Of a DNA stretch of 54,089 nucleotides, positions 9,299-17,152 are shown one piece after another. A program made the position numbers and the translations under genes. This stretch comes from a virus: positions 1 to 54,089 of IMG/VR virus record IMGVR_UViG_3300025141_000127; one strand, given 5' to 3'. Position 1 is the first letter of the stretch. Every line of letters starts with the position of its first letter. Under the pieces are notes generated by a model. It made no database searches, was not told the DNA's origin, and saw only the letters and a list, made by a program, of their open reading frames with translations.

Positions 9299-9874
9299 TC
9301 TGACGCAGCGGAACTCGGCGTCGCCGAGGATCTCTTCCTCGGTGCCTGACCACTCCGAAGGCAGAATGTCGAAGCTATCCACATCTCCAATCTTGCAGAT
9401 GTTGCGCCAGATCACACCCGACATCGACGATAGAGACGTGGCCTCGAGAACTAGAAGCAGGTCTCCACGCTTCAGCGCGAGGAAAGAGTGGCCGCGCTCC
9501 CAAGGCTTCTCCCACTTCTGATAGAGATACCACCCGTTGCCTCGGCCTTGGGTAGTGATGCCAAGCTCGTCGGCTGTGGTCAGGGGACCGTACAGGTCAT
9601 CTCTGCCCCACATCTGCCACTTCTTATACCGCTCAAAGCCCCAGTCTGCTTTGGGATAGACTGCCGATAGCAACCCATAGGTGAAGGTGGAGCAATCGAT
9701 CTCCCTCGTCCCCGTGCGGATCAGCGTGTGCGGGATGCCGGGGATGTGAGGTGGGTAGTCCACCTTGTGGCCATACTTATAGCCCCACCACACCGGCAGG
9801 GCCTGAAGGATTCGAGCGCGAAGACGGGTACTCCCAACCTCCGCAGGATGTAAACCAACGGGACAAACTTTCAT
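9287..9874 (-). CDS. NlpC/P60-like cysteine hydrolase, candidate endolysin
   Basis: 195 residues. The core reads REIDCSTFTYGLL (Cys61), then GHSFLALKRGDLLLVLEAT (His129), which is the Cys then GH-plus-strand order of NlpC/P60 and CHAP peptidoglycan hydrolases. A third polar residue is not certain. The ATG at 9874 is chosen over one 7 codons upstream because GAGGG precedes it and it forms a TGATG overlap with the ATPase gene. No signal peptide is visible, so release would need a holin. It is the last gene of the leftward arm, so it may be expressed earlier than usual for a lysin, or it may serve another wall-cleaving role. Confidence 0.6.
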   Translation of the reverse strand: MKVCPVGLHPAEVGSTRLRARILQALPVWWGYKYGHKVDYPPHIPGIPHTLIRTGTREIDCSTFTYGLLSAVYPKADWGFERYKKWQMWGRDDLYGPLTTADELGITTQGRGNGWYLYQKWEKPWERGHSFLALKRGDLLLVLEATSLSSMSGVIWRNICKIGDVDSFDILPSEWSGTEEEILGDAEFRCVRLRG

Positions 9875-10869
9875 CACACCCTCACCAAGTCCCAACCAAG
9901 GGACATAAAGTCATAGCCTTCCGGTAACACAGTCGTCTGCACAAATGCACCTGCGCACTCTACATTCCGAAGCGCCCGCATTATCCACCCAAGCGTGACG
10001 GGGTCATACGCCCTGTCAGGTAGGATGAAGAGTGACCTCGGGCCACTCAAGAGGGCACCCGCGAGCGCCACAGCAAGCGCCACAGTCTCCACACCCGAGG
10101 GGATAACCACCGTCCCATTAAGTGAGAGGCGAAACTCTCTCTCCGAAAGTTCGCAGAACTCAGCGCGCCCGATCTCCTCGGGCAGATACCTGTTGATGTG
10201 GGCCTCCACAGTAGAGAACGAGCCCCGGATGAACCGAAGAGCCTCGGCATCAATCTGCTTCTTCAACTCCTTAGCCCGACGAATGTCTTCTTCGAGCCCG
10301 TGCTTGTCGTTGATGATCTCCACGGGTGCCCCACCTCCATAGCCTTCATCGAAGAAGCCCTGCACCACGTTCAACTCGCGCAGGCGAGACTGGTGACTTC
10401 GGATCGCAGAGGCTGTGCCGCGTGACATCTCCAACAGGGCCTTGCGGTATGAACCATGATGCTTCACGCGCGCTTGCCAGCCGGGGATGTTCAGGTCAAT
10501 GGGGTGGTTATCATCGTCGATGTGCTCCAAAAGAAACTCCATCAATGACGCGGTACTTCCGGTGAGCGCATGCATAGCCATAGCAACTACGTTGTCAAAG
10601 CGGTCGCTGCGGTCACCCCAGCATACCTCCTCTCCGTCAACGTACAGAGTTGAGTGCAGCTTTGCCCCGCGCGGAGCGAGCCTCTCAAGCGCGCCCTTCT
10701 GCTTCACATCTTTACCCGCCGCATCGAAGGCGGTGTCGAATGCAGCCAACTCGATGGAGTGCATGATAGCGCTCTTGCCCGAGCCATTGCGGCCGATGAT
10801 CAGGTTGTAGGGCGAGTGCAAACTTAGGTCAATCCTGCCCTTCACATTAGAATGTATCTCATCAATCAT
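9874..10869 (-). CDS. SMC/RecF/Rad50-type ATPase
   Basis: 331 residues. Walker A is GRNGSGKS at 26-33 behind a YNLIIG strand, the usual head of RecF/SMC-type ATPases. A short helical insertion follows (residues about 125-235, only a small coiled coil), then PSGVETVALAVALAGALL as the signature-like segment and RSLFILPDRAYD as the Walker B region, where the usual DE is replaced by PD. Such proteins bind DNA and often work with a nuclease in repair or recombination. No adjacent nuclease partner is encoded. The start at 10869 is chosen for its GGGAGGACAA ribosome binding site. An in-frame ATG 18 codons upstream has none. Confidence 0.75.
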   Translation of the reverse strand: MIDEIHSNVKGRIDLSLHSPYNLIIGRNGSGKSAIMHSIELAAFDTAFDAAGKDVKQKGALERLAPRGAKLHSTLYVDGEEVCWGDRSDRFDNVVAMAMHALTGSTASLMEFLLEHIDDDNHPIDLNIPGWQARVKHHGSYRKALLEMSRGTASAIRSHQSRLRELNVVQGFFDEGYGGGAPVEIINDKHGLEEDIRRAKELKKQIDAEALRFIRGSFSTVEAHINRYLPEEIGRAEFCELSEREFRLSLNGTVVIPSGVETVALAVALAGALLSGPRSLFILPDRAYDPVTLGWIMRALRNVECAGAFVQTTVLPEGYDFMSLGWDLVRV

Positions 10870-11030
10870 TTGTCCTCCCTTACTTCTCGGGGCCATATCC
10901 AGCCCGCGTGTCTGTTCTCGCATTCCCAGCCTCCCTGTGGACCCGCGTCAACAACGGTGTCCATAATTCCCCAGTTCCATGTGCGCGCCTCCCCGCACCG
11001 TGAGCAACGGCTCCCCTCCTTCTCCCACAC
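10866..11030 (-). CDS. 54-residue zinc-ribbon-like protein with GTG start
   Basis: A short frame fills the gap between the winged-helix and ATPase genes exactly. Its GTG shares a base with the upstream TAG, and its TGA overlaps the downstream ATG (ATGA). The product has CSRCG near residue 9 and a WECENRHAGW segment near residue 37. That gives Cys-x2-Cys plus Cys-x3-His, enough ligands for one zinc, with several conserved-looking Trp residues. There is no strong ribosome binding site, so it would depend on coupling. It may be a nucleic-acid-binding accessory of the replication block. Confidence 0.5.
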   Translation of the reverse strand: MWEKEGSRCSRCGEARTWNWGIMDTVVDAGPQGGWECENRHAGWIWPREVREDK

Positions 11031-11224
11031 TAGGCGACGCGCCAAAGGTTCTCCTTGGTGGATCGGATCTGCCGGTGGTCAATCCTTCCTGTACTAGCCA
11101 GCTTACGCAGCCAGTAGTCCAACGTCAGTGGCGCGTAGCCGCTGCGGTCGGCGACCTCGCGCGTGGTGTACCATCCTCCTGCGGGTATGGCCTCCAGCAC
11201 TCGCTCTTGCTTCTTCTTGTTCAT
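11030..11224 (-). CDS. Small winged-helix DNA-binding protein
   Basis: 64 residues that read as a single winged helix-turn-helix: helix 1 KQERVLEAIPAGG, helix 2 TTREVADRSGYA, recognition helix TLDYWLRKLASTG, and a wing RIDHRQIRSTKENLWRVA. It starts 9 bp after the polymerase stop with GGGAGGACGG ahead of the ATG. It is probably a transcription factor or an origin/recombination accessory. The target is unknown. Confidence 0.65.
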   Translation of the reverse strand: MNKKKQERVLEAIPAGGWYTTREVADRSGYAPLTLDYWLRKLASTGRIDHRQIRSTKENLWRVA

Positions 11225-11233
11225 CCGTCCTCC

Positions 11234-13693
11234 CTAGACATCTTTCCAAGTTCTGCCAATCTCTGCGCTGGCCGTGAAGGTAACATCGAGACCCTCAACC
11301 CTGCGGGTCAGTGTCTCGTCAACGATCTCCTTGACCTCCTGCGCACGCTCTTCGGGCACCGACAGGAGCACAGCGTCATGTAGCTGATTGACCAGACCTA
11401 TCTTGTTGTCGAAGTCGAAGGGGATGTGCTGCTCCACCAACTCAAGCATAGACATGGCCACTACTGCAAAGCCTCCCGCCTGCACCCCGAAGTTCAGGAT
11501 GGCGTTGTAGTCCTCCTCCGCGAAGTAACGCCGGCGCATCCACACGCGCTCCTCGACGTACCCGTAGTCAGAGAAATGCTTTATTGTTTCTTTCCACCAC
11601 GCTTCAAACTCCGGGGCTTCTGACTTCCATCGGCGATGCAGCAATCGGATCTGCCGCAGGTCGTAGTGCGCGTAGAGCATGTTCCCTTCTTCGTCTTCCG
11701 CCCGCCCGCTGATTTCGTGGACTTTCGGGGCAGAGGCTCCGTACAGTGACGCGAAGCAGATGGTCTTGGCGAGGTTCCGCAGTTGCTTGAACTGGCCCGT
11801 GCCTTTGCCCATCTTGGTATCCGGCGCTCCCTCCGCTTTCCAAAACGCTTCTCCGAACATGAGGTCCGCAGTGAGGTTGTGGGGGTCGATCTCTTTCTTC
11901 TCGAAGGCGTCGAGGTAGTGCTGCGCTCCAGACAAGGCGGCTGCGAATCGTAGTTCAAGTTGATCGTAGTCCGCACCCACAAAGACGCAGCCTTCTGGAG
12001 GGATGAACATATCCCGTAGGTTGAAAGGTATGTTCTGAAAGTTTGGGTTAGAGGACGATAGTCTTCCAGTAACTGTTCCGTGTGAGTTGTAGTCGGGGTA
12101 GACATAGCCATCCTTTACGACACCCGCTCCGGGCGCGAACTTTCTAAGGTAAGTAGATAACAGCTTCTCCGCTCTACGGTAGAACCGAAGCGCCTGTAAA
12201 AATGCACGCTGCCTATCGTCCACTAAAGGGTTGATGGACAGGGACCGCAGGGAGGCTGCGCTAGTGGAGGGCTCACCTGACAGGGTGTACTCATGGGGAG
12301 GCAACGCCCACTTATCGAAGAGCAGGCGACGCAACTGGGTCGGTGAGTTGGGGTTGATGTCGGGCTGGATCTTGCTCAACTCCAGACGCCACTCATACGC
12401 GATCTCCGTCTGTTCCTCCTCATGCCAAGCGCGAGTCTCCTCGTCAATACGCATCCCCATACGACGCATGCCCGCACACAAGCTTTGGAGGCGCAGGTCT
12501 TTGTCGATCAGATGGGTCTGCTTTCTCTCCCAGACCATCTCCAACAAGGGCTGAATAATACGAGAGGTTACGGCCACGTCGGTAGCGCAGTATTGGTGAA
12601 GCTCCTCGTCGGTCTTCGCCGTCACACCCGCGTGGTCGGCCTTCCATGCCGGCACATCAGTAAGGACCGAGCCCACAAAGCCAAGGCTGTGACGGTACTC
12701 GGACGCGCCCAGCTTATGGAGTAGGATGGTATCGATCAGGGAGGTGGGGTTCCCTAGCTTATGAGACTCACACACCAGACGATCAAAGTAACCTGCATTG
12801 TGACCGGCAATACGAACCGACTCATCATCGAACACCTCACGAAGCAGACGTTTAATCTCTCGCTCATCCTCTGGCGAGTAGAATCTTGACACTCCGTCGA
12901 TACTTAGGAAGCCCAGTATTAAAACCTCGTTGTCCGTGCCGATCCCTATACAGCGAAGCTCGCAGTTCAGGGCGTCCACACCGTCGGTCTCCACGTCATA
13001 GGTCAGCACCCACTCGTTCTTGCGTGCGTCGTCAAAGAACTCACGCACCACATCGGGTGCCGGGTTGTATCTCACCACAGGGTCTTTCCAGCGTAGGGTG
13101 CCCTTGTGGTGACGCATTGCCTTCTGCACATCGCCATGCAGCACGGGCGTCAGATGCCTCTGTGCGGCGACCTGTGAGGGGTGATAGGTCGGGAGTATCT
13201 TGAGTCCCTCAACAAGCGTAGGGCCACCTCTGACGGCCTCGAGTGAAGGGTTGCCGGCGAGCATGAACTTGGTCGCGGTGGGGCCGCAGGTGATCACCGT
13301 CTTGTACCGGGCCATCTCCTCCTCGACGTGACCCCTGCACGCTTCGACGGGGGACATCGCAGGACGCCTGCCGGTGCCCGCACCTTGACGGTTCCTCTTC
13401 TTGAGTATCTGCATAAACATACGCGCGTCGTCTTTCGGCCACCGACACCCTACGACGTAGCCGTAGTCAACACCGTGGGCCTTGGTCCCCGCAGACTCGA
13501 GCGCATCCTTCATCGCGACGCCATGCTCGTCGGCCCATGCCCTTCCGAGAACGGACGCCTGCTTCGAGGGGGCGTCACCTAATACCAGAACATCGGAGCC
13601 GTTGTGTAAGAAGTCAACGCGCTCCCACTTACCCTCGGCCTGCCAGTATTTCCGAAGAGGGCAGCGCTCACACTTCGCCTTATCAAATCCCAT
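11234..13693 (-). CDS. UDG-like domain fused to 3'-5' exonuclease and family A DNA polymerase
   Basis: 819 residues, three domains. Residues 1 to about 190 resemble family 4/5 uracil-DNA glycosylases: Cys8, Cys11, Cys83 and Cys119 match the four iron-sulfur ligands, with LGDAPS at 38-43 (GEAPG in active enzymes) and a TYHPS motif near 170. Next is a proofreading exonuclease with DVETDG, HNAGYFD and YCATD. The polymerase has motif A DYDQLELR, motif B with K-x3-F-x3-YG, and motif C LHDAV, where the usual HDE Glu is Ala. The residue matching E. coli Pol I 762 is Phe, a state linked to virulent phages. It replicates the phage DNA. The glycosylase part may recognise rather than cut uracil. GGAGGACACGG sets the start, which overlaps the zinc-ribbon gene by 11 nt. 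Confidence 0.93.
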   Translation of the reverse strand: MGFDKAKCERCPLRKYWQAEGKWERVDFLHNGSDVLVLGDAPSKQASVLGRAWADEHGVAMKDALESAGTKAHGVDYGYVVGCRWPKDDARMFMQILKKRNRQGAGTGRRPAMSPVEACRGHVEEEMARYKTVITCGPTATKFMLAGNPSLEAVRGGPTLVEGLKILPTYHPSQVAAQRHLTPVLHGDVQKAMRHHKGTLRWKDPVVRYNPAPDVVREFFDDARKNEWVLTYDVETDGVDALNCELRCIGIGTDNEVLILGFLSIDGVSRFYSPEDEREIKRLLREVFDDESVRIAGHNAGYFDRLVCESHKLGNPTSLIDTILLHKLGASEYRHSLGFVGSVLTDVPAWKADHAGVTAKTDEELHQYCATDVAVTSRIIQPLLEMVWERKQTHLIDKDLRLQSLCAGMRRMGMRIDEETRAWHEEEQTEIAYEWRLELSKIQPDINPNSPTQLRRLLFDKWALPPHEYTLSGEPSTSAASLRSLSINPLVDDRQRAFLQALRFYRRAEKLLSTYLRKFAPGAGVVKDGYVYPDYNSHGTVTGRLSSSNPNFQNIPFNLRDMFIPPEGCVFVGADYDQLELRFAAALSGAQHYLDAFEKKEIDPHNLTADLMFGEAFWKAEGAPDTKMGKGTGQFKQLRNLAKTICFASLYGASAPKVHEISGRAEDEEGNMLYAHYDLRQIRLLHRRWKSEAPEFEAWWKETIKHFSDYGYVEERVWMRRRYFAEEDYNAILNFGVQAGGFAVVAMSMLELVEQHIPFDFDNKIGLVNQLHDAVLLSVPEERAQEVKEIVDETLTRRVEGLDVTFTASAEIGRTWKDV

Positions 13694-13874
13694 CCGTGTC
13701 CTCCGTCAGTTCAATCCTTGCAGGGGGCATCTTCTCTTCGACGCCAGAGTACACCAGCACCAGTGAGCTACACTTTGGGCAGGACAGGTTGGTGACCATA
13801 CTGTAGAAGTGGCTGTCCTCCGCCTCATGGTCGCCGCCCCAGATCAACTCGGCCTTACAGTGCCAGCAGTTCAT
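13683..13874 (-). CDS. Conserved small zinc-ribbon protein (CWHC...CPKC)
   Basis: 63 residues beginning MNCWHCKAELIWGGDH, with a second pair in LSCPKCSS, giving a four-Cys zinc ribbon. I recall similar WHC-x3-LIWGGDH proteins of unknown function from aquatic phages. The ATG at 13874 is chosen because GGAG lies 6 nt upstream and the Cys motif starts directly after it. A longer frame upstream runs through a structured RNA element and is unlikely to be translated. It overlaps the polymerase start, so the two are probably co-translated. Confidence 0.75.
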   Translation of the reverse strand: MNCWHCKAELIWGGDHEAEDSHFYSMVTNLSCPKCSSLVLVYSGVEEKMPPARIELTEDTDGI

Positions 13875-13887
13875 TATGTCTCCAGAG

Positions 13888-13971
13888 AAAAAGGGGATGC
13901 TTCGCGGACCAACTTTCAAAATCCTACTCAACAACCGAACTCACAACAGTTGGTGAGATTGAAGCACCCCC
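13888..13971 (-). terminator. Terminator-like or attenuator RNA element ahead of the polymerase genes
   Basis: On the leftward strand GGGGGTGCTTC (13971-13961) pairs with GAAGCATCCCC (13903-13893), an 11-bp stem with one G-U wobble. The wobble becomes an A-C mismatch on the other strand, so the fold belongs to the leftward transcript. Inside, ACCAACT (13954-13948) pairs with AGTTGGT (13914-13908). Five U residues (13892-13888) follow directly, then the ribosome binding site of the zinc-ribbon gene. An alternative hairpin CTCAC/GTGAG overlaps the inner stem. This looks like an intrinsic terminator or attenuator between the SSB-like gene and the polymerase genes. The rest of the 190-bp gap (13975-14065) has GGGGCGTCCC twice and a CCCGG/CCGGG pairing. 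Confidence 0.55.
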
Positions 13972-14065
13972 AATGAGGTGAAGGGACGCCCCGCAGGAAC
14001 AACCACGAACCTTACCCGGTAACGAGAGGACACAAACGTGCCGGGATTGGGACGCCCCTAAGTCA

Positions 14066-14566
14066 TTAGAATGGCACGTCAGCGTCGAGGCTTGCACGGG
14101 CCGCAGCGGCCTCCGCAGCAATCGCCTTGCGTGACTCGGCCTCGCTCTCGCGCAGCCACTCCGTCTCGGCGAAGGAACCCTCACCGATAGGTGGAGTGAA
14201 CTCCAGCCAACCGGACTGACCGACAACATGGTCCGAGCCCCACGCCTCGATTTCATCCCACTCGCAGCCGGAGTCTAAGATATCTCCAGCATCCTCGCGG
14301 GTGTAACCAATGCCTTCAAGGAACTCCATCCACACACGACCCGCCCAAGCGTAGGGCTGACCAGTGGCGTCAGCGTACATAAGCTGGCCGTAGCACACGC
14401 GGCCCTTCTCGGGACCATCCTCGACGGTGGCCTTCCACGTTGCCATGTAGTTGCCGGCCTTGCTCATGTCCGCGCGCAGCATATCCAGCCGCATGCGGTA
14501 GATGCCTCGAACGCTCAACTTGCCGCCCTGCAAACTCTCACTCTTATCAATACGAAACTTAACCAT
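14066..14566 (-). CDS. Single-stranded DNA-binding-like protein with acidic C-terminal tip
   Basis: 166 residues. The body is a beta-rich domain (GIYRMRLDML, NYMATWKATVEDGPEKGRV, DATGQPYAWAGRVWMEFLEGIGY) resembling phage SSB-like proteins of the gp2.5/DUF669 type, followed by an Ala/Glu helix and the terminus DADVPF. Bacterial SSB proteins end DDDIPF, and that tip recruits partners. It likely coats ssDNA for the Sak4-like ATPase and polymerase encoded on either side. The start at 14566 is preferred to an ATG two codons upstream, since only it has proper spacing from GGGAG. Confidence 0.7.
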   Translation of the reverse strand: MVKFRIDKSESLQGGKLSVRGIYRMRLDMLRADMSKAGNYMATWKATVEDGPEKGRVCYGQLMYADATGQPYAWAGRVWMEFLEGIGYTREDAGDILDSGCEWDEIEAWGSDHVVGQSGWLEFTPPIGEGSFAETEWLRESEAESRKAIAAEAAAARASLDADVPF

Positions 14567-14581
14567 TGTCATCTCCCTCTA

Positions 14582-15514
14582 CTAAAAGTTGGTGAAAAAA
14601 TCATCCAACAGGTTGGTCTTGTAGCGGCGAAGTACCGCCCTATCAATGCCGTCGCTGACTCCCCAGCGAACGTGTCTTGGATCCTTGTCCTTGTACTTGG
14701 TTGAAATGCTGGCACCGTTTGCCTGCAACCACTTCTTAACCGAGCGTCGGTCCTTTGCCTCTGCCTTTATGATCCCTTGGCAAACCTTCTCGGCCAACTC
14801 GTCGAGCCACTCCAGTCCTTTGGCTCGGGGCAGGTCATAGCCTGTCGCTATCATGATCTCCCGAATGTTGGTGGGTGAGTAATCAGGCATCATCGAGAGG
14901 CGGCTACCCGTGATGTAGTTTGGGGTCGGCGCAGACTGGTAGACGTAGGGCCAGTTGCTTAGGGCGTCCTTGTCATACTTCATGCGGACCACGAAGTCTG
15001 ACATCGCCGGGATTTTCTCCGGCAGTTTCCAGCCTGTAATGGAGGGGTGTCCGGGGATGAACACCGTCTTGTTGTCACGGGTGACTTCGCGTGGCGGGGT
15101 CTCATGCATGACGAGGAAGCAGTGGCAGTCCGCGTTACGCACCCCGTCGCGCAGCTTGTACATCGTCTTGATCAAAACATCGAATGCCTTGAAGCCGGCG
15201 TTGCGTGGGTTGCTCTGGATGTGAATCAGTTCCGCATCGGCGATCAGGCTGAAGTCATCAATGATGATCGCGTTGTACTTCTTCGAAGCGCGGTGAACGA
15301 CATCGGTGATCTTGTCCACCGTCGTGTCGGGGGTGATCACCCAAGTGTCTGGCTCATGCCCGATGTAGTCAGAGCAGGAGGTTCCCCCCACCGACGTGAT
15401 CACAAGGGTCGAGCCGGCGAACGACTTGAGTAGGCCGAGCGTCTTGCCCACCTTGGGCGGCGCATAGATAATACCGAACACCTTCGGCAGGTCTTTGATC
15501 TTCGTCTTACTCAT
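14582..15514 (-). CDS. RecA-like recombinase/annealase ATPase (Sak4-like)
   Basis: 310 residues. Walker A APPKVGKT is at 18-25 right after a short strand, a Walker B region NAIIIDDFSLI is near 95, and a compact RecA core follows. This matches phage Sak4-type single-domain RecA proteins, which stimulate strand annealing with a partner SSB. An SSB-like gene follows and a Cas4-like nuclease precedes, the usual recombination triplet. The C-terminal 90 residues are an added basic region. GAGGAGGACACT sets the ATG, which overlaps the stop of the nuclease gene by 8 nt. DnaC-like loading is a less likely alternative. Confidence 0.75.
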   Translation of the reverse strand: MSKTKIKDLPKVFGIIYAPPKVGKTLGLLKSFAGSTLVITSVGGTSCSDYIGHEPDTWVITPDTTVDKITDVVHRASKKYNAIIIDDFSLIADAELIHIQSNPRNAGFKAFDVLIKTMYKLRDGVRNADCHCFLVMHETPPREVTRDNKTVFIPGHPSITGWKLPEKIPAMSDFVVRMKYDKDALSNWPYVYQSAPTPNYITGSRLSMMPDYSPTNIREIMIATGYDLPRAKGLEWLDELAEKVCQGIIKAEAKDRRSVKKWLQANGASISTKYKDKDPRHVRWGVSDGIDRAVLRRYKTNLLDDFFTNF

Positions 15515-16337
15515 AGTGTCCTCCTCGTTTGCAGGTCTGAAAGAAACGGCACTCGCCGAAGGTTGTTTGGCATGCGTGCTCTTGGTGACTCCCCGGCCAG
15601 CCGAAGGCTTCCCTTCCATCGAACTGGGCTATCATCCGCTCCGCCAACCTAACCGTCTCGGGGAACCGCGCAACAGACTTTTCGGCATACGGCAGAACTT
15701 TCCTCTTGAACGAAGAAACGGGCTTGCGGTCATCCCAGCCAATGAGGTTCAAGATGACGCCCCCGAACTGGTCGCCGTACATCTCACGCCCGATCATCTG
15801 CTGCCCGAGGAACTGGCCCGACAGGGCATACTTGTTGTGTGTCCTGTGCAGGATGGCGAAGCTCGTCTTGTGGTCCACGAAGTACACCTTGTCGTGGTGC
15901 TCCACGATCAGGTCGATGCGTGCCGTGTAGTCATACGCCCTCTCCGTGTGGTCCATGTGCGGGTCGAGCACCTGCGTCTCCACCTCTTTCTCCACGGCGA
16001 GGATGTGCCAGCTTGGAGTGAGGTACATCGCCGTGTACTGGTGGTACACCTCAATGACCTTGCGCCACCACTTGTCGTAGAGCGGATGGCCAGCCTCCAC
16101 GGCGCAGCGCGCTACCGCATCCTCGGGCGACAGGTACGAGGGCTCCTCGTCCTGCTGTTCACATTGGAGGTTGGCATAGTGGTGGGCGAGCGCAACGTGC
16201 ATGAGCGTGCCGCGAACCAACGCATCGGTTGGCTTCCACTCGCGCTCCTTGTTGAAGGCGTAGTAGCGGGGACACTTGAGCACGTTGGCCAGCCTGTGCC
16301 AGCCGGCGCGAGAGGGACCGGTGTCTAGGTATTGCAT
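15507..16337 (-). CDS. Cas4/RecB-type PD-(D/E)xK nuclease with probable iron-sulfur cluster
   Basis: 276 residues. An N-terminal SRAGWHRLANVLKCPRYYAF segment carries the first Cys. RGTLMHVALAHHY supplies the conserved His, ARIDLIVEHHDKVYFVDHKT has the D and D-x-K catalytic residues, and GQFLGQQ is the QxxxY-like motif. Three Cys near the C-terminus (HACQTTFGECRFFQTC) complete the Cas4/AddB pattern for a 4Fe-4S cluster. Such enzymes resect DNA ends to give ssDNA for recombination. There is no CRISPR array or cas1 nearby. The start is set by GGAGGACGC. The gene overlaps both neighbours. Confidence 0.85.
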   Translation of the reverse strand: MQYLDTGPSRAGWHRLANVLKCPRYYAFNKEREWKPTDALVRGTLMHVALAHHYANLQCEQQDEEPSYLSPEDAVARCAVEAGHPLYDKWWRKVIEVYHQYTAMYLTPSWHILAVEKEVETQVLDPHMDHTERAYDYTARIDLIVEHHDKVYFVDHKTSFAILHRTHNKYALSGQFLGQQMIGREMYGDQFGGVILNLIGWDDRKPVSSFKRKVLPYAEKSVARFPETVRLAERMIAQFDGREAFGWPGSHQEHACQTTFGECRFFQTCKRGGHYE

Positions 16338-16501
16338 GCGTCCTCCATCGGCTCGGGCTTCCCGTCTTTGCCGATCACGCTGTACCAGCCGGGCCCATCG
16401 CAGGTAGGGCACATAGGCTCCGACGGCGACGAACGATCCTGCTCGTACTCAATGAACTCTCCGCAGTGGTTGCACTCGGCCCAGAAGTCTGCAAGTGTCA
16501 T
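16325..16501 (-). CDS. Small zinc-ribbon protein
   Basis: 58 residues with CNHCGEF near the N-terminus and CPTCDGPG mid-protein, two Cys-x2-Cys pairs typical of one zinc ribbon, then a short polar tail. The ATG at 16501 forms an ATGA overlap with the gene upstream and has GGGAG 5 nt ahead. A GTG four codons earlier is less likely. The function is unknown, possibly nucleic-acid binding. It is one of a run of small zinc proteins in this arm. Confidence 0.65.
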   Translation of the reverse strand: MTLADFWAECNHCGEFIEYEQDRSSPSEPMCPTCDGPGWYSVIGKDGKPEPMEDACNT

Positions 16502-16758
16502 GCGTTCTCCCACATGCGAAAGGCTTTGTCCAACAGGACCAGTTCGCGGATGACGGTCTTGAACGAGGCCCGCTTGTTGTTGCGGGCAGCGAGGTTGCGG
16601 ATCAACCAGCGCACGTTGGCTGGGCGACTCGCGTCTCGGCGGAACGCGGGGATGTCCATCGAGTGCAGAAGCTTCTTCACTTCGAGGGCACGCTCTTGTA
16701 TCTCTTCGCCCCGGATACGGTGGATGGTAGCCTTGTAGTCGATCGTCTCGTCACCCAT
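16498..16758 (-). CDS. Hypothetical protein, helical and basic
   Basis: 86 residues, mostly helical, with KATIHRIRGEEIQERALEVKKLL and then an Arg-rich stretch (RRDASRPANVRWLIRNLAARNNKRASF). No family recognised. The ATG at 16758 makes a TGATG overlap with the upstream gene and has GGGAGG ahead of it. Its TGA overlaps the next ATG, so it is embedded in a coupled gene string. The basic face suggests nucleic-acid contact, which is inference. Confidence 0.55.
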   Translation of the reverse strand: MGDETIDYKATIHRIRGEEIQERALEVKKLLHSMDIPAFRRDASRPANVRWLIRNLAARNNKRASFKTVIRELVLLDKAFRMWENA

Positions 16759-17096
16759 CACTCACCTCCCGCTTCGTAGGCGGCCCGCTCTGTTGGCAGG
16801 GTGATGAGGCAGTGGTCCCACAACTCCCGCTCGTACTGGTCCCAACGCCTGAAGATGAACACATCGACGACCCGACCCGGTACCACGCACTCCCGCAGGC
16901 GAGGCCACTCAAGGAAGTCGCCCTCGATTGAGTCTGCGTACCCGAGCCCAGTAACATCCGCCGCGTCATGCTGGTGAGCCTCGTCCCGGTAGGTCACGAA
17001 CTCAAAGGACCACGCGCCCTCTTCGCCCTCGAGTGTAGCCCGCACCGCATCGCGGCAAAACTGAATCATCTGCTTCTTCGTTGGCTTGCGCCCCAT
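16758..17096 (-). CDS. Hypothetical protein
   Basis: 112 residues: a basic N-terminus (GRKPTKKQMIQFCRDAVRATLEGEEG) and a mixed alpha/beta remainder rich in aromatic and acidic residues (GDFLEWPRLREC, VDVFIFRRWDQYERELWDHC). No motif recognised. GGAGGACAC lies directly upstream of the ATG. It is the first gene after the 78-bp gap behind the helicase, so it may begin a separate transcript. Confidence 0.55.
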   Translation of the reverse strand: MGRKPTKKQMIQFCRDAVRATLEGEEGAWSFEFVTYRDEAHQHDAADVTGLGYADSIEGDFLEWPRLRECVVPGRVVDVFIFRRWDQYERELWDHCLITLPTERAAYEAGGE

Positions 17097-17152
17097 GTGT
17101 CCTCCAATGGTTGTGTCAGTTTGGTTGCTGACCTGAATAAGTTAACAAGGTA

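Noticed and set aside
7196-10869. Phosphoesterase (7196) and ATPase (9874) as an Mre11-Rad50 pair
   Set aside because: They lie on opposite strands in different arms, the first motif is DLQ, and the ATPase lacks a long coiled coil and zinc hook. Possible but unsupported.
15507-16337. Cas4 as part of a CRISPR system
   Set aside because: No repeat-spacer array, cas1 or cas2 seen. Cas4-like nucleases are common in phage recombination modules.
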